64,000 bases of DNA from Ensifer sp. MPMI2T (GCF_004827385.1 NZ_SRXN01000030.1:27959-91958), one strand, 5' to 3'. Counted from the first letter of the stretch, positions 25,223 through 35,341 are shown. A program made the numbers and translations. Notes: generated by a model not told the origin, from the sequence alone.

Positions 25223-26377
25223 GTGAGCGGACTCGAAACTGCGATCAGGAATGCACTGGAACGCTCGGACAGAACCAATGCGGAAATCCGTGCACGCATC
25301 TATCAGTCGGCCCGTCAGGCGCTGGAAAACGGACTGAAAAAGCAGCAAATCGAAGACCCCGATGTGATCGCGAAACAGCGCCACCGGCTCGAAGCGGTCA
25401 TTCACGCGATCGAGACGGAAGAACGCGCGGCCCTGCGGGCGCGTCCCACGGCGGCACCGGTCGTCAGCCTCGGCGGAGCAGGCGAGCGGGCGGCCCCTAA
25501 TCCGGCGGCTGCAGATCTTTCCGTCTCCCCCCGTCGCGAGCCGAGTGCCGGTGAAAAAGGACGCGCCGGGCAGGGCGACAGCGACCTTGGTGCCCTGCGC
25601 GCCGATCGCGAGGACTCGTTGGCCACGGGGCGGACCACTGCCACATCACAATCTGCCGCTGCGGGCGGCAAGGCCGAGTCGGCTGCGCCGGACGTCGGCG
25701 CCGCGGATAAGCGGCCGCGCAAGCGCCGGCGCGGGCGCCTGCTTTCCTTTGCCATGGTCGTGGCGACGCTCGCGGCGGCTGCCGGCGCCACGGTGTGGTG
25801 GATCCAGACGAACGACCTGCTGAAATCTCCGGCCGATACCAGCGTTGCCAATCCGCCGGCCACTGTGGAATCGGAGGATTTCGACGGCGCGGCAGGACTT
25901 CAGAACCTTGCCGCTCAGGAAGGCTTCTCCGGCGAATGGATCGAGGTATTCACGCCGGCGGAGGTCGCGGCGATCAGGCCGGGCGCGCGCTCCACCGTCG
26001 AGCCTTTGAATGACGAAGGCGGTGAGCGCGTGCGCGTGACGTCGGCAGTCGCCGGCAGGGATGGGGATCTCGTCTTCGAGATTCCCGCCGACATACTGGC
26101 GCAGCTCTCCGGCAAATCATCGACACTGGCGCTCACCGTCCAGGCCATGCCCGGCAAGACAGCGGAATTTTCTGTCGAATGCGACTTCTCCTCGCTCGGT
26201 GCCTGTGGCCGCCACCGGTTCACCGTGCATGACGAGCGGCTGGATATGCTTTTCAAGATCTCGTTCGATCGCGGTAGTACGCCAAGCGGGCCCGGCAGGC
26301 TCGTGCTCAACAGCGACGTCAGTGGAGCAGGCAACAGCCTGGACGTTTTCGCGATTCGTGTGCTGCCGGGGCAATAA
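25223..26377 (+). CDS. Conserved-looking hypothetical membrane-anchored protein
   Basis: 384 residues from GTG 25223, preceded by AAGGA seven bases upstream; the frame is open further into the repeat element, which is unlikely to be coding. An N-terminal soluble part (about 1-75, helical, rich in charged residues) is followed by a low-complexity linker, a basic stretch KRPRKRRRGR and a single transmembrane helix near residues 175-195. A C-terminal domain of about 170 residues with beta-rich sequence (TLALTVQAMPGKTAEFSV) would be periplasmic. I do not recognise a family. It lies between the nitronate-monooxygenase-like gene and ppk2, which converge on either side of it or run opposite. Confidence 0.65.
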   Translation: MSGLETAIRNALERSDRTNAEIRARIYQSARQALENGLKKQQIEDPDVIAKQRHRLEAVIHAIETEERAALRARPTAAPVVSLGGAGERAAPNPAAADLSVSPRREPSAGEKGRAGQGDSDLGALRADREDSLATGRTTATSQSAAAGGKAESAAPDVGAADKRPRKRRRGRLLSFAMVVATLAAAAGATVWWIQTNDLLKSPADTSVANPPATVESEDFDGAAGLQNLAAQEGFSGEWIEVFTPAEVAAIRPGARSTVEPLNDEGGERVRVTSAVAGRDGDLVFEIPADILAQLSGKSSTLALTVQAMPGKTAEFSVECDFSSLGACGRHRFTVHDERLDMLFKISFDRGSTPSGPGRLVLNSDVSGAGNSLDVFAIRVLPGQ

Positions 26378-26463
26378 CGCAGTCAGGCGCCCTCTGTCGC
26401 AAATCTGCGCCTGAAAAGACGAACGGCGCGTGCGTTCATTGAACGCACGTTCCAATATTCAGA

Positions 26464-27366
26464 TCATTTCAGGAAACCCGGTCCGGAGCCGACGATCTTG
26501 TCATCGATCTCGCCGATGGCCGCCTTGTCCTTGCCGTCATAGTCCAGATTCTTAAGGATGTGGCGGATCAGATTGATCCGGGCACGGCGCTTGTCGTTGC
26601 CGCGGATGACCGTCCAAGGGGCATAATCCGTATGGGTTTCCTTCAGCATCCGATCGCGCTTCTCAGTGTAGTCATCCCATTTGTTCAATGCCGCGATGTC
26701 CATCGGCGACAGCTTCCAGATCTTCAAGGGATCATGCCGGCGATCATGGAATCGCTTCAATTGCATCTCCCGGCCGATATTCAGCCAGAATTTGAAGAGC
26801 TGGATGCCCTCGTGGACGATCATTTTCTCGAAGCGGGGAGCCTGCTTGAGAAAATGCTCGTACTGCTCGGGTGTGCAGAAACCCATGACCGGTTCCACAC
26901 CTGCGCGGTTGTACCAGGAGCGATCGAAGAGCACGAATTCCCCCGCCGTTGGAAAGGTTGCCACGTAGCGCTGGAAATACCATTGGCCGCGCTCGGTCTC
27001 GGTCGGTTTGGTGAGCGCGACGATGCGGGCGGAACGAGGGTTCATATAGGCCATAGTCGCATGGATGGCGCCGCCCTTGCCGGCCGCGTCGCGGCCTTCG
27101 AAAAGCGCCATCACCCGCTTGCCGGTAGCCTGCATCCACAATTGGACCTTGACGAGTTCGATCTGCAGTCTCGTCAGCGTTTCTTCGTACTCCTCCTCTT
27201 CGAGCTTCTTCTTGTAGGGATAATCATCGGACGAGAAGGCCTCGTCATCGATCCAATTCGGGAATTGCGGGTTATCTATATCGAAGACGCGGGACTTGCC
27301 GCCGATCCGCAATTCGACTGCCCGGCTCTGCGGTTTGGCCTCAGCTGCCGCTGTTTCTGCTGCCAT
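26464..27366 (-). CDS. ppk2: Polyphosphate kinase 2 (class I)
   Basis: Phosphotransferase using polyphosphate to phosphorylate nucleoside diphosphates (class I PPK2), 300 residues. Walker A-like [14 protein letters not shown], Walker B-like [13 protein letters not shown] and lid [15 protein letters not shown] are all present. A GTG start at 27411 is possible, but ATG 27366 has GGGAGG eight bases upstream and gives the usual length. It is divergent from phoR across a small gap, so polyphosphate use sits beside the phosphate-starvation regulon. A structurally studied S. meliloti PPK2 occupies the same neighbourhood, as I recall. Confidence 0.93.
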   Translation of the reverse strand: MAAETAAAEAKPQSRAVELRIGGKSRVFDIDNPQFPNWIDDEAFSSDDYPYKKKLEEEEYEETLTRLQIELVKVQLWMQATGKRVMALFEGRDAAGKGGAIHATMAYMNPRSARIVALTKPTETERGQWYFQRYVATFPTAGEFVLFDRSWYNRAGVEPVMGFCTPEQYEHFLKQAPRFEKMIVHEGIQLFKFWLNIGREMQLKRFHDRRHDPLKIWKLSPMDIAALNKWDDYTEKRDRMLKETHTDYAPWTVIRGNDKRRARINLIRHILKNLDYDGKDKAAIGEIDDKIVGSGPGFLK

Positions 27367-27506
27367 TTGCCTTGCCTCCCGCTGATGCTCGATTTCCTCG
27401 AAAGAGGCCACAATTGCATTGCGGATTCAAGCGTGTCGTGAAAATCATGTCATGAAGCAGCGCTATCTCTCTGCTTTCGCGGCATCGTGATCAGGGAGAA
27501 CTGCAA

Positions 27507-28766
27507 TTGAGTCATGAGGAAGTTGTGTTGGACGACGCAAAGGTGTTCTGGCGAACGCTGCTGCCGAGGCTGAAGGCGGAACGGTGGGTTCTCGGCCTTT
27601 CGGTCCTCATCGCCGTTCTAGCCACGCTCGCCGGTATTCATATCCTCGCTGTGCTGCCGTTCTGGATCGTTCTTGCCGCGGCGCTGCTCAATCGCAGCGT
27701 GCCATCCGAGCAGCCGCCACCGGTCAGCGTCGTTGCCGCCGAAAAGGGAGGGGATCCGCTGATTCCGGCGTTGAACGCGCTCGATATGCCCGTGCTCGCT
27801 GTCGCCGCCGACGAGACAGTGGTGTTTCAGAACATTGCCGCCGAAAAGGCCTTCGGCACGATTCCCCCGAACAGCGATCTTTCCGCGCGCGTCCGTTCGC
27901 CGGGCATCCTCGATATGGTTCGCGAGACAATCGCCACCGGCAAGATCAATCAGATCGAACACACCGAAAGACTGCCGTCGGATGCCGTCTATGTCGTGAG
28001 GGTTGCGCCTGCCGAAATTGAAACGGACGCTTCGAGCCGGCGTATCTTCCTGCTCACCTATCGCGACATCTCACAGGCGCGCCGGATCGACCGCATGCGC
28101 TCCGATTTCGTCGCCAATGCCAGCCATGAGTTGCGCACGCCGCTCGCCTCTCTTCGCGGTTTTATAGAGACGCTGCAGGGGCCGGCGCGCAGCGATCCGA
28201 AGGCGCAGGAGAAGTTTTTCGGCATCATGCACGAGCAGGTCACCCGCATGAGTCGTCTCGTCGACGATCTCCTGTCGCTCTCCAGGCTCGAATTGAAGTC
28301 CCACCTTGCCCCGGAGGATATGGTCGATCTGGCGCCGCTGCTTGGGCACGTGCGCGACAGCCTGCTGCCGCTCGCGACCGAACTTGACGTGACGATATCG
28401 CTCGACGTCCCCGATGCACCGGTCTTCGTCCGGGGAGATCGCGACGAATTGATCGAAGTTTTCGAGAACCTGATCGAGAACGCCTGCAAATACGGGCAGG
28501 AGGGAAAGAGGGTCGAGGTGCGTCTCGCAGGTGGCGAGGGCGAGCAGGCCGAGGTGACGGTCGAGGACCACGGCCCGGGTATCCCGGCCGAGCACGTGCC
28601 GAGAATTACCGAACGTTTCTATCGGGTTAACGTCGAGGCGAGCCGCTCCAAGAAAGGCACCGGTCTCGGGCTCGCCATCGTCAAGCATATCCTTACGCGT
28701 CACCGTGCCCGTCTCCTCGTCCATTCGGAGGTCGGCAAGGGTACGATCTTCACGGTCCGCTTCTGA
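27507..28766 (+). CDS. phoR: PhoR, phosphate regulon sensor histidine kinase
   Basis: Membrane sensor kinase of the Pho two-component system, 419 residues. Two hydrophobic helices lie at about residues 29-62, followed by a PAS-type region (about 90-185), the H-box ANASHELRTPL with His207, the N-box LIENACKYG and G-boxes DHGPGIP and GTGLGLAIVK. The start is TTG 27507, supported by GGGAGA eight bases upstream; no better ATG is near. The paired regulator phoB is at the far end of the pst-phoU cluster, 6 kb downstream on the same strand. Confidence 0.92.
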   Translation: MSHEEVVLDDAKVFWRTLLPRLKAERWVLGLSVLIAVLATLAGIHILAVLPFWIVLAAALLNRSVPSEQPPPVSVVAAEKGGDPLIPALNALDMPVLAVAADETVVFQNIAAEKAFGTIPPNSDLSARVRSPGILDMVRETIATGKINQIEHTERLPSDAVYVVRVAPAEIETDASSRRIFLLTYRDISQARRIDRMRSDFVANASHELRTPLASLRGFIETLQGPARSDPKAQEKFFGIMHEQVTRMSRLVDDLLSLSRLELKSHLAPEDMVDLAPLLGHVRDSLLPLATELDVTISLDVPDAPVFVRGDRDELIEVFENLIENACKYGQEGKRVEVRLAGGEGEQAEVTVEDHGPGIPAEHVPRITERFYRVNVEASRSKKGTGLGLAIVKHILTRHRARLLVHSEVGKGTIFTVRF

Positions 28767-28827
28767 CACAAAACGTCGTCGCCCCATCGCGGAATTCAGA
28801 ATCAAGCAGATTCTCCAACGACATAGT

Positions 28828-28860
28828 CTGTCATAAATGTTTCATCAAACTGACATAAAA
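28828..28860 (+). promoter_or_regulatory. Pho box, three 11-bp direct repeats upstream of pstS
   Basis: CTGTCATAAAT (28828-28838), GTTTCATCAAA (28839-28849) and CTGACATAAAA (28850-28860), each 11 bases: the 7-base PhoB half-site plus a 4-base AT-rich spacer. It lies 100 bases before the pstS start and matches the known PhoB-binding pattern, so pstSCAB-phoUB expression should rise when phosphate is low. Confidence 0.88.
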
Positions 28861-28960
28861 GGTGTGACCATCGGCGGCTAACTAGGGGCCGCCGATCATA
28901 CGGCGAAGAGAGCGCTGCAAACTAAGCGCACCAACACAAGCCCATTCCGGGAGAACATCT

Positions 28961-29995
28961 ATGAAAGCTCTTAAACTCACTGTAGCGGCGCTGGTCGCTT
29001 CCGCCGCGTTCGCGGGCGCCGCAGCGGCTCGCGACCAGGTTCAGGTCGCTGGCTCCTCGACCGTTCTTCCCTACGCAAAGATCGTCGCCGAGACCTTCGG
29101 TGAGACCTTCCCCGACTTCAAGACGCCGGTCGTCGAGTCCGGTGGCTCGTCCGCCGGTCTCAAGGAATTCTGCAAGGGCGTCGGCGAAGACACGATCGAC
29201 ATCGCCAACTCCTCGCGCAAGATCAAGGACAGCGAAATCGAGGCCTGCAAGGCTGCTGGCGTGACCGAGATCCAGGAAGTCAAGATCGGTTATGACGGCA
29301 TCGTCTTCGCGACCGACGCCGGCAACGCCGATCTCGCACTGAAGCCGGAGCACCTTTACAAGGCGCTCGCCGCTGAGGTCGTCGTCGACGGCAAGCTCGT
29401 CGCCAACCCCTACAAGAAATGGTCTGAAGTCGACGCCTCGCTTCCGGATGCCGAAATCGCCGCCTATATCCCGGGCGAAAAGCACGGCACGCGTGAAGTC
29501 TTCGAAGAGAAGATCCTTGCTGCAGGCTGCAAGGCCGAAGGCGCTTTGGACGTCATCAAGGCTGCCATCAGCGACGAAAAGGCCGCCGCCAAGAAGTGCG
29601 TCGCTGTGCGCAAGGACGGCATGGCAGTCGACATCGACGGCGACTACACCGAAACGCTCGCCCGCATTGCTTCCAACAAGAGCGGCATCGGCGTGTTCGG
29701 TCTTTCGTTCTACGAAAACAACGCCGACAAGCTGAAGGTCGCAACCGTCGACGGCGTCGTTCCCTCCACCGAAACGATCGCTTCGGGCGAGTACCCGGTT
29801 TCCCGCCCGCTGTTCTTCTACGTCAAGAAGGCGCACATGGGCGTTGTTCCGGGCCTTAAGGAATATGTCGAGTTCTTCATCGACGACCAGATGATCGGTC
29901 CCGACAGCCCGCTTGCCCAATACGGCCTCGTAGCCGCTCCGGATGCCGAGCGTGAAGAAATCCGCAAGGCTTTCGAAGCCGGCAACATGCTCTGA
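28961..29995 (+). CDS. pstS: PstS, phosphate-binding periplasmic protein
   Basis: Periplasmic phosphate-binding protein of the high-affinity PstSCAB importer, 344 residues with signal peptide MKALKLTVAALVASAAFAGAA (cleavage near AAA-RD). Phosphate-binding-loop sequences VAGSSTVLPYAK, ESGGSSAGLKEF and EKHGTREVFEE are visible. The start ATG 28961 is preceded by GGGAGA. Pho box upstream; a strong hairpin separates it from pstC. Confidence 0.95.
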   Translation: MKALKLTVAALVASAAFAGAAAARDQVQVAGSSTVLPYAKIVAETFGETFPDFKTPVVESGGSSAGLKEFCKGVGEDTIDIANSSRKIKDSEIEACKAAGVTEIQEVKIGYDGIVFATDAGNADLALKPEHLYKALAAEVVVDGKLVANPYKKWSEVDASLPDAEIAAYIPGEKHGTREVFEEKILAAGCKAEGALDVIKAAISDEKAAAKKCVAVRKDGMAVDIDGDYTETLARIASNKSGIGVFGLSFYENNADKLKVATVDGVVPSTETIASGEYPVSRPLFFYVKKAHMGVVPGLKEYVEFFIDDQMIGPDSPLAQYGLVAAPDAEREEIRKAFEAGNML

Positions 29996-30005
29996 TTAGA
30001 GACAC

Positions 30006-30036
30006 GCCCCGGCGCGACCTGGTGTTGCGCCGGGGC
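30006..30036 (+). promoter_or_regulatory. Hairpin between pstS and pstC
   Basis: Perfect 10-nt arms GCCCCGGCGC (30006-30015) and GCGCCGGGGC (30027-30036) with an 11-base loop and no T-run. Placed after the binding-protein gene, it probably protects pstS mRNA or lowers read-through to pstC, like the hairpin after frcB. Confidence 0.7.
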
Positions 30037-30092
30037 ATGCGTTCATTCGATTTGCCGGTGGCCAGGATGGCCCTTGCCGGGGAGACGTGCCG

Positions 30093-31577
30093 ATGAGTAC
30101 TTCGCTCCTTCTTTTGATCATTGTTTTGATTGGTTTCATTGCCTATTTCGCCGGCCGCGCGCGTTCGTTCGCGCAGTCGGGCGGCAAGCTCGCGAATCTG
30201 CACTCTCTGCCCGGCTATCATGGCAGCTACGTTGCCATATGGGCGATGCTGCCGGCGGCGCTTGTGCTCGCCGCCTGGCTGATCGCATCGCCGCTCTACA
30301 TCGATTCCAGCGTTCGCGCGTCGCTTCCAGATTCCGTACGCAGCCAGGGTGAAGCGACCACGCAGCTTGCGCTCGGACAGGTTAAGTCTGTCGCTGCCGG
30401 TCTCGTCCGCTTGAACGCGGACGAAATCGCTGCGCTTGAAAATGGTTCCGCCAACCTGCGCGAAACGCTCGCCGCCAAGGGTGTGGCGCTCGCCGGCGAA
30501 GGCGAGCCGTACATGATCAAGGCCGCCCAGCAATTCAACGCCATGCGAACCTACAGTCGCTGGCTGATGAGCGCCGTCGTGCTTCTCGTCGCCGTCGCGG
30601 GCGGCATCTACGCGATCCGCAATATCACCACTCGCTTTCGCGCCCGCAACCAGGTCGAGCGCGTCATGCTCGCCTCGTTGATCGTTGCCTCGTCTATCGC
30701 GATCCTCACCACGATCGGTATCGTCGCTTCGATGCTGTCGGAGGCGGGTCGCTTCTTCAGCATGGTATCGCCCGTCGAGTTCTTCTTCGGAACCGTTTGG
30801 GACCCGCGTTTCGCGGCGGCCGGCAGCAGCGGCGAGTCGGGCCAGTTCGGCCTCCTGCCGCTTCTCGGCGGCACGCTCTATATCGCCTTCGTCGCCATGC
30901 TGTTTGCGGTACCCATCGGGCTTTTTGCGGCCATATACATGGCCGAATATGCAAACCCGCGGCTGCGTTCGACGGCAAAGCCGCTTCTCGAGGTGCTCGC
31001 CGGCATCCCGACGATCGTCTACGGCTTCTTTGCGCTCGTCACGGTCGGACCGTTCCTGCGCGATATCTCCACGCAACTGAACGGCCTCATTACCGGCAAT
31101 TACCAGAACTTCATCCAGGCGCAGAGCGTGCTGACGGCGGGCATCGTCATGGGCATCATGCTGATCCCCTTCGTGTCGTCGCTCTCCGACGACATCATCA
31201 CGCAGGTTCCGCGCGCATTGCGCGACGGCTCGCTGGGCCTCGGGGCCACGCGCTCGGAAACGGTAAAGCGGGTCATTCTGCCCGCGGCACTGCCCGGCAT
31301 CGTCGGCGCGCTGCTCTTGACGGCGTCGCGCGCCGTCGGCGAAACGATGATCGTCGTGCTTGCAGCCGGCGTTGCCGCGCGCATGCAACTGACGCCTTTC
31401 GAGCCGATGACGACGGTGACGGTCAAGATCGTTCACCAGTTGACGGGCGACCTGGAGTTCACGTCGCCGCAGACGCTCGTCGCCTTCGCGCTCGGCATCA
31501 CGCTTTTCGTCATCACGCTCTGCCTCAACATCTACGCGCTCTATATTGTGCGCAAATATCGGGAACAGTACGAATGA
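30093..31577 (+). CDS. pstC: PstC, phosphate ABC transporter permease
   Basis: Inner-membrane permease of PstSCAB, 494 residues, larger than E. coli PstC because of an N-terminal extension with extra helices (about residues 3-20 and 48-70) and a soluble segment. The conserved permease core lies in the C-terminal half, with AIYMAEYANPRLR and the loop GLGATRSETVKRVILPAALPG. GTG 30087 is in frame, but GGGGAG is spaced for ATG 30093. The gene is intact here; S. meliloti 1021 is known to carry a pstC frameshift. Its stop overlaps pstA by four bases. Confidence 0.94.
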   Translation: MSTSLLLLIIVLIGFIAYFAGRARSFAQSGGKLANLHSLPGYHGSYVAIWAMLPAALVLAAWLIASPLYIDSSVRASLPDSVRSQGEATTQLALGQVKSVAAGLVRLNADEIAALENGSANLRETLAAKGVALAGEGEPYMIKAAQQFNAMRTYSRWLMSAVVLLVAVAGGIYAIRNITTRFRARNQVERVMLASLIVASSIAILTTIGIVASMLSEAGRFFSMVSPVEFFFGTVWDPRFAAAGSSGESGQFGLLPLLGGTLYIAFVAMLFAVPIGLFAAIYMAEYANPRLRSTAKPLLEVLAGIPTIVYGFFALVTVGPFLRDISTQLNGLITGNYQNFIQAQSVLTAGIVMGIMLIPFVSSLSDDIITQVPRALRDGSLGLGATRSETVKRVILPAALPGIVGALLLTASRAVGETMIVVLAAGVAARMQLTPFEPMTTVTVKIVHQLTGDLEFTSPQTLVAFALGITLFVITLCLNIYALYIVRKYREQYE

Positions 31578-32896
31578 CCGAGCTTGCCACCCCCACGGTA
31601 AGGGTCTCCACCCGTCCCGCCGAAAGCCGCCGTGATATCGGTATCAAGCGCCGCTATGCTGCGGAACGCCGTTTTCGGGCCTATGGCATCAGCGCCATCG
31701 TTCTTGGTCTTTTCTTCCTCGCGGTCCTGCTCTCGACGGTGATTAAGAACGGCTACACGGCGTTCCAGCAGACGACGATCACCTTGCCGATCGAGTTCTC
31801 CGAAAAGGTGATCGATCCGAAGAACGAGCGGGCGACCGACCCGAAGCAGTTGATGACGGCCAACTATCCGCTGCTTGTGCGCGATGCCCTCGTAAAGCAG
31901 CTCGGGCTCGACGCGACAAAGCGGCCGCTGGTCAAGCAGGCGACCGACATGGTCTCCGCCAGCGCCCGCACGCAACTGCGCGACATCGTCGTCGCCGATC
32001 CCTCGGTCATCGGCAAGACCATACCGGTGACGCTGCTCGCCGAGGCGAACATCGACTCCGCCTTCAAGGGGCAGATCGATCTGTCTGTCGATGAGAGCAA
32101 GCGCAAGGTCAAGGACCGGCAGGTCGCTTGGATGAACCAGCTTGCCGACGCCGGCGTGCTCAAGAAGAGCTTCAACACCGGCATCTTCTCCTTCGGCGCA
32201 TCGAGCCGCCCCGAAGCTGCAGGCGTTGGCGTCGCGCTTGTCGGATCGCTCTACATGATGCTGATCGTCCTGGTTCTGTCGCTGCCGATTGGGGTCGCCG
32301 CGTCGATCTATCTTGAGGAGTTCGCGCCGAAGAATCGCCTGACGGACCTGATCGAGGTCAACATCAACAATCTCGCCGCGGTGCCGTCGATCGTCTACGG
32401 TCTTCTCGGCCTGGCCGTCTTCGTGAATTTTGCTGGAATGCCGCGCTCGGCCGCGCTCGTCGGCGGCTTCGTGCTGACGCTGATGACGCTGCCGACGATC
32501 ATCATCGCCACCCGTGCGGCGTTGAAGGCCGTGCCGCCGTCGATCCGGTCGGCCGCACTTGGCCTAGGCGCATCGAAGATGCAGACAATCTTCCACCACG
32601 TGCTGCCGCTTGCCATGCCCGGTATCCTAACGGGCACAATCATCGGCCTCGCGCACGCCCTCGGCGAAACAGCACCGCTGTTGCTGATCGGCATGGTCGC
32701 CTTCGTGGTCGATTATCCGGGATCGCCGATGGAACCATCCACGGCCCTGCCGGTGCAGATCTACATGTGGGCGAACGAAGCGGAACGCGCCTTTGTCGAG
32801 CGGACGTCCGGGGCGATCATCATTCTCCTGATCTTCCTCGTCTTCATGAACCTGGGCGCAATTCTGTTGCGGCGTCGCTTTGAGCGCCGCTGGTAG
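31574..32896 (+). CDS. pstA: PstA, phosphate ABC transporter permease
   Basis: Second permease of PstSCAB, 440 residues. One transmembrane helix at about residues 38-60 is followed by a large periplasmic insertion (to about residue 215) and then the conserved permease core with [24 protein letters not shown] split over the membrane domain, and the EAA-type loop [25 protein letters not shown] 31574 overlaps the pstC stop (ATGA). It is the only reading frame covering this stretch with these motifs. Confidence 0.93.
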   Translation: MTELATPTVRVSTRPAESRRDIGIKRRYAAERRFRAYGISAIVLGLFFLAVLLSTVIKNGYTAFQQTTITLPIEFSEKVIDPKNERATDPKQLMTANYPLLVRDALVKQLGLDATKRPLVKQATDMVSASARTQLRDIVVADPSVIGKTIPVTLLAEANIDSAFKGQIDLSVDESKRKVKDRQVAWMNQLADAGVLKKSFNTGIFSFGASSRPEAAGVGVALVGSLYMMLIVLVLSLPIGVAASIYLEEFAPKNRLTDLIEVNINNLAAVPSIVYGLLGLAVFVNFAGMPRSAALVGGFVLTLMTLPTIIIATRAALKAVPPSIRSAALGLGASKMQTIFHHVLPLAMPGILTGTIIGLAHALGETAPLLLIGMVAFVVDYPGSPMEPSTALPVQIYMWANEAERAFVERTSGAIIILLIFLVFMNLGAILLRRRFERRW

Positions 32897-32909
32897 TGGG
32901 GTAAGGACT

Positions 32910-33725
32910 ATGAACATGATGTCGGAAGCTGCAGTCGAAAAAGCTCTGGATCTGAAAATGAATACTGTACCCTACAAGATGATCGGCAAGGATGTGTCGG
33001 TCTATTACGGCGAGAAGCGCGCGCTCTTCGACGTCAATCTCAATATCCGTGAAAACACCGTGACCGCCTTGATCGGTCCGTCGGGCTGCGGCAAGTCGAC
33101 GTTTCTGCGCACCTTGAACCGCATGAACGATACGATCGAGAACTGCCGCGTTTCCGGCAGGATCACGCTCGACGAGGACGACATTTATGATCCTTCGATC
33201 GACGTCGTGGAACTGCGGGCCCGTGTCGGCATGGTGTTCCAGAAGCCGAACCCGTTCCCGAAGTCGATCTACGAGAACGTCGTCTATGGTCCTCGTATTC
33301 ATGGTCTCGCCCGCACCAAGGCGGAGTTCGACGAGATCGTCGAAACGAGCCTGCAAAAGGCCGGTCTTTTCAATGAGGTCAAGGATCGCCTGCACGAGCC
33401 GGGTACCGGCCTCTCCGGCGGCCAGCAGCAGCGTCTCTGCATCGCGCGTGCCGTGGCTGTTAGTCCTGAGGTGATCCTGATGGACGAGCCCTGTTCGGCG
33501 CTCGATCCGATCGCGACCGCGAAGGTCGAGGAACTCATTCACGAGCTGCGCGCCAACTTCACGATCGTCATCGTGACGCATTCGATGCAGCAGGCCGCGC
33601 GCGTCTCGCAGCGCACCGCCATGTTCCACCTCGGCAATCTCGTCGAGGAGAACGATACCGACAAGATGTTTACCAATCCGGATGACCAGCGCACGCAGGA
33701 CTACATCATGGGTCGGTTCGGCTAA
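32910..33725 (+). CDS. pstB: PstB, phosphate ABC transporter ATPase
   Basis: ATPase of PstSCAB, 271 residues. Walker [10 protein letters not shown], signature LSGGQQQR, Walker [14 protein letters not shown] and switch [14 protein letters not shown] are complete, and the family-typical sequence [12 protein letters not shown] is present. The frame is open from 32880, inside the pstA end, but AAGGA before ATG 32910 marks the start. phoU follows 45 bases downstream. Confidence 0.96.
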   Translation: MNMMSEAAVEKALDLKMNTVPYKMIGKDVSVYYGEKRALFDVNLNIRENTVTALIGPSGCGKSTFLRTLNRMNDTIENCRVSGRITLDEDDIYDPSIDVVELRARVGMVFQKPNPFPKSIYENVVYGPRIHGLARTKAEFDEIVETSLQKAGLFNEVKDRLHEPGTGLSGGQQQRLCIARAVAVSPEVILMDEPCSALDPIATAKVEELIHELRANFTIVIVTHSMQQAARVSQRTAMFHLGNLVEENDTDKMFTNPDDQRTQDYIMGRFG

Positions 33726-33770
33726 GCGAAGCGACACGTCGACCGCGTTGCGAATTTGAGGAACGAGAAC

Positions 33771-34484
33771 ATGTCATCCACACACATCACGTCGGCATTT
33801 GACGAGGAGCTCAAATATCTGACGCGCCGCGTCTCGGAAATGGGCGGGTTGGCCGAGCAGATGGTGGCAGATTCCGTCCGGGCGTTGGTGAATTCCGACC
33901 TGGCGCTGGCCCAGAAGGTGATTTCCGACGATGCGATCCTTGATGACGCCGAGCGCCAGATCGGCGACAAGGCGATCGTCACCATCGCCAAGCGTCAGCC
34001 TATGGCCTCGGATCTCCGCGAGATCATGGGGTCGATCCGTATTGCCGCCGATTTGGAACGCGTCGGCGACCTCGGCAAGAACACCGCCAAGCGTGTGATC
34101 GCGGTCGCCGGATCCGGCATCCCGCGCAAGCTCGCCCGTGGCCTGGAGCATCTGGCGGAGCTGGCTTTGGTCCAGCTCAAGGAGGTGCTCGACGTCTATG
34201 CCTCCCGCTCGCCGGAGAAGGCAAACAGCATCCGCGAACGCGACGAAGAGATCGACGCGATCTACACGTCGCTTTTCCGCGAGTTGCTGACCTATATGAT
34301 GGAAGATCCGCGCAACATCACGCCGTGCACGCATCTTCTCTTCTGCGCCAAGAATATCGAGCGTATCGGCGACCACGCGACCAACATTGCCGAAACGATC
34401 TACTACATGGCGACGGGCGCCCAGCCGCAGGGCGAGCGGCCAAAGGACGACACGACTTCGACGTTGGGCTCGGTGACGGACTGA
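33771..34484 (+). CDS. phoU: PhoU, phosphate-signalling accessory protein
   Basis: Negative regulator linking the Pst transporter to PhoR, 237 residues, all-helical with two PhoU repeats. Metal-cluster motifs appear as ERVGDLGKN in the first half and ERIGDHATNIAE in the second. TTG 33756 is in frame, but GAGGA before ATG 33771 favours the latter. Between pstB and phoB, the standard order. Confidence 0.95.
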   Translation: MSSTHITSAFDEELKYLTRRVSEMGGLAEQMVADSVRALVNSDLALAQKVISDDAILDDAERQIGDKAIVTIAKRQPMASDLREIMGSIRIAADLERVGDLGKNTAKRVIAVAGSGIPRKLARGLEHLAELALVQLKEVLDVYASRSPEKANSIRERDEEIDAIYTSLFRELLTYMMEDPRNITPCTHLLFCAKNIERIGDHATNIAETIYYMATGAQPQGERPKDDTTSTLGSVTD

Positions 34485-34599
34485 GGTCGCCCGCGCATGC
34501 TTGGTGCATGCGTCAAATCTTGTTCCGGCCGCCCTTTCGCGGCTGACACTGTGTCGCGGCGATATGACGGCCGTCGCGCGTAGGAAGGAGTCGTACTGA

Positions 34600-35283
34600 A
34601 TGTTGCCGAAGATTGCTGTAGTCGAAGACGAGGAAGCGCTGAGCGTGCTCCTGCGTTACAACCTCGAGGCCGAAGGCTTCGAGGTGGATACGATCCTTCG
34701 CGGCGACGAGGCGGAAATCCGCCTGCAGGAGCGCCTGCCCGACCTTTTGATCCTCGATTGGATGCTGCCGGGGGTTTCGGGTATCGAGCTCTGCCGCAGG
34801 CTCCGTCAGCGGCCGGAGACGGAGCGCCTGCCGATCATCATGCTGACGGCGCGTGGCGAGGAAAGCGAGCGCGTGCGGGGTCTTGCGACCGGCGCCGACG
34901 ACTATGTCGTCAAGCCGTTCTCGACGCCGGAACTGATGGCGAGGGTGAAGGCAATGCTGAGGCGCGCCAAGCCCGAGGTCCTGTCGACGCTCTTGCGTTG
35001 CGGCGACATCGAGCTTGACCGCGAGACACACCGTGTCCATCGGCGCAGCCGCGAGGTCCGGCTCGGACCGACGGAATTCCGGCTGCTGGAGTTCCTGATG
35101 TCCTCGCCGGGGCGCGTCTTCTCCCGTTCACAACTTCTCGACGGTGTGTGGGGACATGACATCTATGTCGACGAGCGCACCGTGGATGTGCATGTCGGCC
35201 GTCTGCGCAAGGCGCTGAACTTCTCGAACATGCCCGACGTCATTCGCACCGTGCGCGGCGCCGGCTATTCGCTGGAAAGCTGA
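34600..35283 (+). CDS. phoB: PhoB, phosphate regulon response regulator
   Basis: OmpR-family transcription factor binding Pho boxes such as the one before pstS, 227 residues. Receiver: acidic VVEDEE, phosphoacceptor Asp53 in LILDWMLPG, Lys in YVVKPFS. The DNA-binding winged helix follows from about residue 130, with the recognition region DERTVDVHVGRLRKAL. GGAAGGAG precedes ATG 34600. An intrinsic terminator follows at 35313. Confidence 0.96.
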   Translation: MLPKIAVVEDEEALSVLLRYNLEAEGFEVDTILRGDEAEIRLQERLPDLLILDWMLPGVSGIELCRRLRQRPETERLPIIMLTARGEESERVRGLATGADDYVVKPFSTPELMARVKAMLRRAKPEVLSTLLRCGDIELDRETHRVHRRSREVRLGPTEFRLLEFLMSSPGRVFSRSQLLDGVWGHDIYVDERTVDVHVGRLRKALNFSNMPDVIRTVRGAGYSLES

Positions 35284-35312
35284 CGCCGCCCGGCTTGCGT
35301 TCGATAGACACG

Positions 35313-35341
35313 AAAAAAGGGGCGTTCACCGCCCCTTTTTT
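35313..35341 (+). terminator. Bidirectional intrinsic terminator between phoB and gcrA
   Basis: A6-GGGGC stem, 7-base loop, GCCCC-T6. The A-run on one side and T-run on the other allow termination of both phoB (plus) and gcrA (minus), which converge here. Confidence 0.9.
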
